A stretch of 64,000 bases of DNA, taken from Lactuca virosa. Its lineage: Eukaryota > Streptophyta > Magnoliopsida > Asterales > Asteraceae. Location: positions 147,155,941-147,219,940 of the forward strand of contig CAKMRJ010005523.1 in NCBI GenBank assembly GCA_928212115.1, written 5' to 3'. Under the pieces are notes generated by a model. That model made no database searches. It was given only the letters and a program-made list of their open reading frames with translations, and was not told where the DNA came from. The position numbers and the translations under genes are program-made. Below, piece after piece: positions 57,776-64,000 of the stretch (the first letter of the stretch is position 1; each line of letters begins with the position of its first letter).

Positions 57776-58068
57776 TGTGACAACCCGAAATTTCTATCTT
57801 GTATAGTCTTTCAAATTCAATTTAGTCAGACTAGTTTCAGCTATCTTTTAGCATTGTTTAGGGTCTGTTTGAGTGTTCTAAGCCTAGTACATTCAAAGTT
57901 TGGGTTAAGGATGAGTTAACTTAAGTTCATAGTATAGCATTCGGGCCAAACATTCCATCTAAAGGAGTGTATGGCCGTACACATGTGTACAACCATACAC
58001 ATGGGTCTACGGCCGTACACCCAAGTATGGCGGTGAACCCAAACATATATATATATATATATATATAT

Positions 58069-58110
<42 letters not shown>

Positions 58111-60464
58111 ATATGTTTTTCCTTCATTTCCTCACACTTTTCACACTCCACCTCAAAAAATCCGATTCTCTCTCAAGATTCATCAAGTCTTACACCTTAA
58201 TATTCAAAGATGTAAGTGTTCCTTCAATTGAATTGTTGATACATGGTTTTATCTACTGAAGATCCATGTTTTCATCCATGAAATCTTCTCTTTTGGTTAG
58301 ATCTTCATCCATTTCACCAAGAACACACACTTGTTCTTGAGTCTTGAACTCCTAAGAAACCTTCAAAAGTGTGAGTAATCTTTCTATCATCTAGTTAGAC
58401 ATGTTAAACATTTGATTCAAAGCCTTAAAACATCATCTGACTCAAGATCATTAAGGGTGTACGGCCGTACACACCTGGTGTGGCCGTACACACCTTAAAA
58501 CCCTCCAAAAATGATAGTTTGTCTATCCTCTTGTTATGCAATTGTCACACTAGTTTTCCCCAAGGATCAAACACACATTTTTGCACACTTCATCCATGAG
58601 TGTACGACTGTACACTCCATGGTCGTACACCCATGGCCGTCCACTCAAAGGTCTGTACACACATTGGCCGTACACACCTTTGTGTGGTCTTAAACCCCTT
58701 TAGAGCAATCACATGTGATCAATACACTTCAATCTAAGTGATTCCTAGTCCCTAAGTTGATTTCTTATCATAATTAGTTGTATAAGCACTAATTATATCC
58801 ATATATGTGTCATTAAATGCTAATAGGATCCGTTTGTGCGCAAGACTTCACTTGACACTTAGCATCCTACACCGATCTTACATTTGAATAACTTACTACA
58901 GGTGAGTTCATACCGCCGTATTTTCATATTTTTTACTGTTTTAAAGGGGAGAATACAAGTCTAACACAAAGATATTGTGTCATAAACATATGGTTTCAAA
59001 TATCTTATCAAAATGGATTTCAGTTATCATCAAATTAAATGGTTTTCAATGAATGTATCATAATGACATCAAGACACCAAAATGAATTTCAAAATATAAA
59101 ACTTCTTTTAAATGTTTTTATAAACCTATATTTCTCCCAAAAATCATACTAGTATACATATATTTATATAAATAAGATTTAAAAGGCTTAGGACTGATAA
59201 CTCACTTTGATTCCTTTTCCTTTTTGGATATGGGATTATAAGCATCAGTTATTTGTCCGAGTTTCATTTAAATTTTACTTATATATATTTGTATATGTAT
59301 ACAAGTATAAAAGTTAATTCATTAAGTTTCAAATTACCATTTGTAACATGTTGAGCAAGGGGTTACATTCATGAATACTCAGTATCAGTTTAGAAAGTAC
59401 ATATAAATTATAATAGGTATAATTTATGATTCACAGAACACTAATTCACGGTTTAAGTATACTAAAGTACATTGTTTTACAAGAACTAAGGTTTGATTCA
59501 AAACTAATCAAAGATATACATCTTTCAGATACATGTTAAGAAAAAACTAATTCAAGAACATACAGTCTGTCATTTATTTCAGAACGATTGGATTTTTCTT
59601 AATTATTATACATGTAACGTTTATATGCTTTTATGAGTCAAGTAGTACAGGTTGTTTAAATCATTTAAACAATATAGTAAAGTCCTGACATTATAAATAG
59701 AATCTCCAGCCGGGGATCGAAACAATGTGTGTATAGATCTATATTGGGATTGACAACCCCGCACTCGGACTGCTAGCAACAGTCAGACATACACGACTGT
59801 GAGTGACAAATTGTTTTCAACAGTTTTCAGCGCATTCATAGCGTTGGGTCAGGCCATCAAGTCAGTATGGTTATAATAACTCATATAAAGATATTAACAA
59901 TACGTTAGTGTATAATTAACTAAACCTAAGTACATTTTCAAAGTACTAGTTTACAAGATACAATTTACAGTATTACATTAACAGTTGATGAAATCAGACG
60001 CATTCTCAAATACAAATTTACAAAAGGATTACAAATACAGAACATTGGTTTACAAATAGAACAGTTTTATGTAACTAAAACTACTTTTCATATACAGCAG
60101 GAAATATAGAATTTTCTGGAACAGTTTACATATTCAAGAAACAGAAAACATTATTTCAAACATAAATACTTATGCACTCACTCAACTTTATATTGATACT
60201 CTCTTTTCAAATTACTTGTATTCTCAGGGAACCGGTAGACAGGTTCTCTCCGAGCTTTTGAGAAGATGGAGCTATTTATGTCTTGTCTTCTTCTTTTGTA
60301 TACCTATTGGTTTCAGTATACTATGATGAAACACATGTAAATACTTATACTTTTTAATTACAGTGGTTGTTTGTACTTTAATTACTATAATGCATGTGTT
60401 GTGATACTACAAATGAAGTCCTCCACCCCCGGACGTTTCTGCCGTCTGGTTTGGGGGTGTGACA
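57776..60464 (+). repeat. G5 LTR3 (full length)
   Basis: 2689 bp, TGTGACAACCCG...GGGGTGTGACA; the most complete LTR of the family here. GTACGGCCGTAC-type dyads near 57969-58020, 58457-58490 and 58600-58675; AT tract about 58046-58110; perfect CAG|GTGAGT donor near 58901. Used as the reference for the deletions in LTR1 and LTR2 and for the H1 empty site. Confidence 0.93.
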
Positions 60465-60469
60465 CAACT

Positions 60470-61065
60470 TGTAGGTGTTTATGAACGATCTGTTCATCGG
60501 TGTACTCCATACCCCACATGGTTGCCTTATTTGACATAAATTGTTGAGGTATCCCCTAAGCAGTGTTGTCGCCCCGATGAAAATCCTTAGGCTAGGTCCC
60601 TTATAATAGATGCCTTAGGGACGTAAAGTGAGGATAACGGGAATGGGTAATCGGGTTGAATGATTTGATGAAAATAATAATAAACTTATTTATTGTGGGT
60701 TGAAAACCCTATATGATCACCAGGCTCCCAAACCTAACCCACTTAGTTTCTTGTATTACAGGTAGTGACTCAAGAGCATAGATGCGATGATCTGATGAGA
60801 GATTATGGATTATAGGCTAGTAGTAATAAATAGAAATGTTGTAAGGCCTATGTTGTTTTTGGTTTATGCTTTTGATCTGTATTAACAATGACATCCCGAG
60901 TTTTGTAATGTAATGAAAATAGATTTCTTCAGAAATGCTTGATAAATTCTTTATCATGTTTTTGGGAACAAATTCCACAACATTTTTCTTCAAAAGTATA
61001 CTCTGATTTTCAAATAAAGCATAAACAAATCGGTCTTTTTTGGCCGTGAAAATGGGGATGTCACA
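60470..61065 (+). repeat. G3 3' LTR, second part
   Basis: Continues from 42987: TGTAGGTGTTTATGAACG... matches 9519-10114 of the 5' LTR and ends GGGATGTCACA, followed by the duplication gtata. Confidence 0.95.
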
Positions 61066-61070
61066 GTATA

Positions 61071-61913
61071 AGCTCATTCGTCTTGAGCACTACCTCCGTT
61101 CTCCCCATGACCCTCTAACCCACCTCGCCCCAACAAATAGGAGTCTAACACCTTCGATCATAAAGGAGTTCGAATGGGGGAATACCGATATTGGCATGAT
61201 GGTTGTGGTTATAAGAAAAATCAACCAACGGAAGATAGGCGTCCCAACTCCCACCAAAATCAATAACACATGCACGCAGCATATCCTCGAGCGTCTGAAT
61301 CGTCTTCTCGCTCTGCCCATCCGTCTGCGGAGGGTATGTGGTACTGAAGTGTAGTCGGGTACCCAACTCCTCATGAAATCTCTTCCATAACCTGGAAGTA
61401 AAACACACATACCAGTCAGACTCAATAAACGTCGGCACCCCATGCCGAGCTACCACCTCTCGCATGTAAATCTCAGCCAACTTCTCTGCAGAAGAGTTCT
61501 CACTAACGGCTAAGAAGTGAGCACTCTTCGTCAAACGATCCACAATCACCCAGATTGTGTCGACACCCTCTCGCAGTCCTCGGTAACTTTGTACTGAAAC
61601 CCATAGTAATTTGCTTCCACTTCCATAGGGGAACCTCCAAAGGCTGCAACATGCCATAAGGGCGTTGGTGCTCAGTCTTGACCTTCTGAGATGTCAAAAA
61701 TCCCTCCACAAACCATTCCATATCTCTCTTCATACATGGCCACCAATAATTATGCTTCAAGTCTAGATACATCATGGTAGCCCCCGGGTGGATGGAAAAT
61801 CTCGATTTGTGGGCCTCTTCCATCAGAATCCGTCGGGCCCCACCCACATACGAAACCCATACCCGCCCATGAAGAGTCAAAATTCCTAGGCTGTCAATGT
61901 CAAAGGCTGAAAT
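61071..61913 (-). pseudogene. G2 integrase (split part 1)
   Basis: Minus-strand integrase: zinc-binding region with HPGATMMYLDLKHNYWWP, catalytic core pieces VIVDRLTKSAHFL and HGVPTFIESDWYVCFTSRLW, PPQTDGQSEKTIQTLED and PPFELLYDRR, ending at the G3 insertion point. Damage: the CLTC pair of the zinc-binding region reads FLTS, so both cysteines are lost; the ISDRD motif reads ESDWY; a shift near 61565 separates zinc-binding region and core. Clearly inactive. Confidence 0.9.
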
Positions 61914-63454
61914 CTAACCGGTCACCAGCTCACTTTTCTGATTTTCCTCTTTTATGGCCTCCGACTGCGCTTCCTTGATGATCTCTAAGACTGGAGTCAT
62001 CACGTTCATCCACATGCACATATCCCGAATCGGGGCACTTGTCGCCCTCCGGCTCATGGCGTCGGCCACCATATTGGCCTTGCCCAGATGATACAAGATC
62101 TCACAGTCATAGTATTTCACTACATCCACCCACCTCCTTTGCCTCATATTCAGGTTAGGCTGATCCATAAGATATCTCAAGATTTTATGGTTTGTGTAAA
62201 TGGTACACTTAACACCATTGAGATAGTGGCACCAAATCTTGAGGGCGAAAACCACTGCCCCTTGCTCTAAACCATGCATGGGATACTTCGCTTCATGAGG
62301 CTTCAACTTCCTTGAAGTGTATGCTATCACATGCCCTCTCTGCATTAACACATCTTCCAATCCTGCAATGGATGCATCACAGTAGTCCACAAAGTCCTCA
62401 ACTCCCTTAGGAAGGGCAAGTACTGACGTCTCACACAATCTCTGGCGAAGGGTCTCAAATGATGCCCGCTGCTCAGGCCCCCAACTAAAAGCAACATCCT
62501 TCCTTGTCAACCTGGTGAGAGGAACTACAATCTTATAGAAGTCTCTGATGAATCTCCGATAATAACCTGCCAAACCGAGGAAGCTTCGAATCTTAGATGG
62601 ACATCTCGACACTTCCCACTGCATCACCGCCTCTATCTTGGCTGGGTCGACCAAGATACCGTTCTTATTGACGAGGTGTCCCAAAAACTGAACCTCGCGC
62701 AACCAAAAGTCACACTTGGAGAACTTGGAATAAAGCCTCTCCATCCTCAAAACCGTAAGAACCTCTCGAAGAAGCTCCTCATGGTGTTCCCTAGTCTTCG
62801 AATATACCAGAATGTCATCAATAAAAATGATCATTTATCGATCTAACATAGGCCTACACACCCGGTTCATGAGGTCTATGAATGTACCGGTGCGTTGGTG
62901 AGCCCAAAAGGCATCACCACAAACTCGTAATGCCCATAGCAAGTTCAAAAGGTCGTCTTCTGAATATCCTCCTCCCGCACCCTCATCTGATGATAGTCGG
63001 ACCTCAAATGGATCTTGGAAAACCAATATACCCCCTGAAGCTGGTCAAAAAGATCATCAATCATCGTTAAAGGGTAATGGTTTTTCACCGTCAACTTGTT
63101 CAGTTCCCGGTATTCGATGCACATCCGGTGTGAACCATCCTTCTTTCTGACAAAAAGGATCGGGGCACCCCAAGGGGAACTGTTCGACCGAATAAACCCC
63201 TTTCCCAACAGCTCCTGCAGTTGAGAGGATAAATCCTGCATCTCAGGCGAAGAAAGACAATACAATTCCTTGACAATCGGCGCCGCACCTGGAATCAGAT
63301 CGATCCGAAACTCCACTTGTCTCTCAGAAGGCACACCCGATAACTCCTCAGGAAAAACATCGGAAAAATCACATACCACCGGAACATCAAAAATAGCGAT
63401 TGATCCCTTCTTCTCAAACGAGCATTCACTACATATGCCAGATAACCCATACAC
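61914..63454 (-). pseudogene. G2 reverse transcriptase and RNase H
   Basis: Minus strand. Reverse transcriptase from FSDVFPEELSGVPSERQVEFRIDL (63370) with MCIEYRELNK and KIHLRSDYHQ, where the first catalytic aspartate (KIDLR) has become histidine; IFIDDILVYS near 62825 is intact. A shift and stop at about 62835-62945 break the FGLTNAP region. RNase H has YCDASIAGLEDVLM and YTNHKILRYL (D to N). In-frame through 61914, then a stop. Closely related to G4 in sequence. Confidence 0.9.
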
Positions 63455-63700
63455 CCATGATGCAAACTCTGTTTTGCCCTGGCGGCAGAACAGAAAGATG
63501 ATCCCGATCTAGTACCCTCGTCGTAGATAGTCAACACTCTCCCACTAGGATCTTAGACTGTTACCAAATGAAGCTCACAGTTAATCAAAGCCCGAAACCG
63601 GCTCAACCAATCCATACCCACATTCACACAAACATCCCCCATTGCGATAGGGGATGAGATCTATCAGATATCCAACACCGAAGATCTCTAATACTTAACC
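63455..63700 (-). pseudogene. G2 protease remnant
   Basis: Minus-strand fragments include VGMDWLSRFRALINCE (near 63610) and the segment leading to the reverse transcriptase (SLHHGCMGYLAYVVNAR). Frames change near 63480. The D-S/T-G active site is not found in the window. Confidence 0.7.
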
Positions 63701-64000
63701 CGGGTAGACATCAGTAGTAGAGACTGGACGCTCATCAGGTGTAGAGACTAGACGCTCATCAGGTAACTGTTTTCTCCATGATATTACCACTGCCACAAAT
63801 CGTACCGCGATGTGCGAGTACTAAAAGTGCAAGTGTTTTGATAACTAGTGTCGGTACTTTATATTATGATCCTCCTTGGTACCTCTATGATCGCCTGGCA
63901 TATACAAGTTATGAATAATTAAGATGAATAAGACGGTCGACTGAGTGACTCTGCCCTAAATCCACAACCAGACAAGGAACGAGAATTAAGGCGGAATCAC
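63701..64000. other. Right-edge sequence, unassigned
   Basis: Beyond the protease remnant the expected gag-protease sequence of G2 is not recognisable. A 24-bp unit around GACGCTCATCAGGT is duplicated in tandem at about 63720-63767. The rest shows no frame or repeat I can name; another insertion or a deletion may begin here. Confidence 0.4.

Larger units (their letters stand above)
42988..60464 (+). mobile_element. G5: three-LTR tandem Ty3/gypsy complex
   Basis: One pair of duplications, caact (42983-42987 and 60465-60469), bounds a 17.5-kb unit with three LTRs in the same direction: LTR1 (42988-47831, truncated at its 3' end and holding H1), partial pol (47832-50453), LTR2 (50566-51308, internal deletion), full gag-pol (51309-57775), LTR3 (57776-60464). 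Both internal parts belong to the same chromovirus family. Unequal recombination between two copies, or strand switching during reverse transcription, would give this shape. Confidence 0.9.
7897..61065 (+). mobile_element. G3: Ty3/gypsy chromovirus, heavily split by later insertions
   Basis: G3 is bounded by TG (7897) and CA (61065) and flanked by the duplication gtata at 7892-7896 and 61066-61070. It interrupts G2 inside its integrase. Removing C1, C2, G4 and G5 with one copy of each 5-bp duplication leaves about 9.3 kb, a normal size for this class. Order is LTR, primer site, gag, protease, reverse transcriptase, RNase H, integrase, chromodomain, polypurine tract, LTR, the order that defines Ty3/gypsy. 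Several stops and shifts interrupt its frames, so it is inactive. Confidence 0.95.

Overview
This window is a plant nuclear segment made almost entirely of nested transposable elements. I find no host gene, tRNA or rRNA. Chromodomain-bearing Ty3/gypsy elements, Ty1/copia elements, a hAT transposon and a MULE remnant, with tRNA-Met-type primer sites and plant-style GT-AG introns, indicate a flowering plant. The arrays of 11-bp ACTCGNCGAGT dyads remind me of lettuce and other Asteraceae repeats; that assignment rests on memory and is not proven here. Labels used below: G1 to G5 for Ty3/gypsy units, C1 and C2 for Ty1/copia units, S for a solo LTR, H1 for the hAT element.

Layout. 1-2275 is the 3' end of G1 (+). 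2276-5682 is older degenerate DNA with a gag-like scrap and a MULE transposase scrap. From 5683 to at least 63700 lies G2 (-): its 3' LTR is at 5683-7359 and its integrase is split at 7896/61066 by G3. G3 (+, 7897-61065, TSD gtata) is about 9.3 kb once later insertions are subtracted, but is spread over 53 kb. It was hit by C1 (+, 11785-19727, TSD tatat, in protease), C2 (-, 21201-29842, TSD ataag, in RNase H), G4 (+, 30728-40513, TSD aagac, in integrase) and G5 (+, 42988-60464, TSD caact, in its 3' LTR). C2 carries solo LTR S (29035-29794, TSD tcaag) in its own LTR. G5 carries H1 (44398-47595, 8-bp TSD taactcac) in its first LTR. Each of these seven insertions has a matching duplication at both edges, so the order of insertion can be read directly: G2, then G3, then C1/C2/G4/G5, then S and H1.

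Coding state. C1 has an uninterrupted 1343-residue Gag-Pol between nearly identical LTRs and is the only element that looks able to move by itself. C2, G1, G2, G3 and both halves of G5 are broken by stops and frameshifts. G4 has one homopolymer frameshift and two stops. H1 has intact ends and a nearly complete transposase with two in-frame stops.

Most interesting signals. (1) The same 11-bp dyad, arranged in pairs 20-23 bp apart (two helical turns), occurs in LTRs or leaders of unrelated Ty1 and Ty3 families; other families carry different dyads at a 20-bp period. (2) G4 has a 72-bp intron-like insertion exactly between gag and protease that contains in-frame stops, so splicing would switch between Gag and Gag-Pol. 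(3) The copia family has a strong splice donor in the LTR and an acceptor ending at the base before the gag ATG. (4) G5 is a three-LTR tandem with one TSD pair, a 47-nt poly-G tract and an extra coiled-coil ORF upstream of gag.
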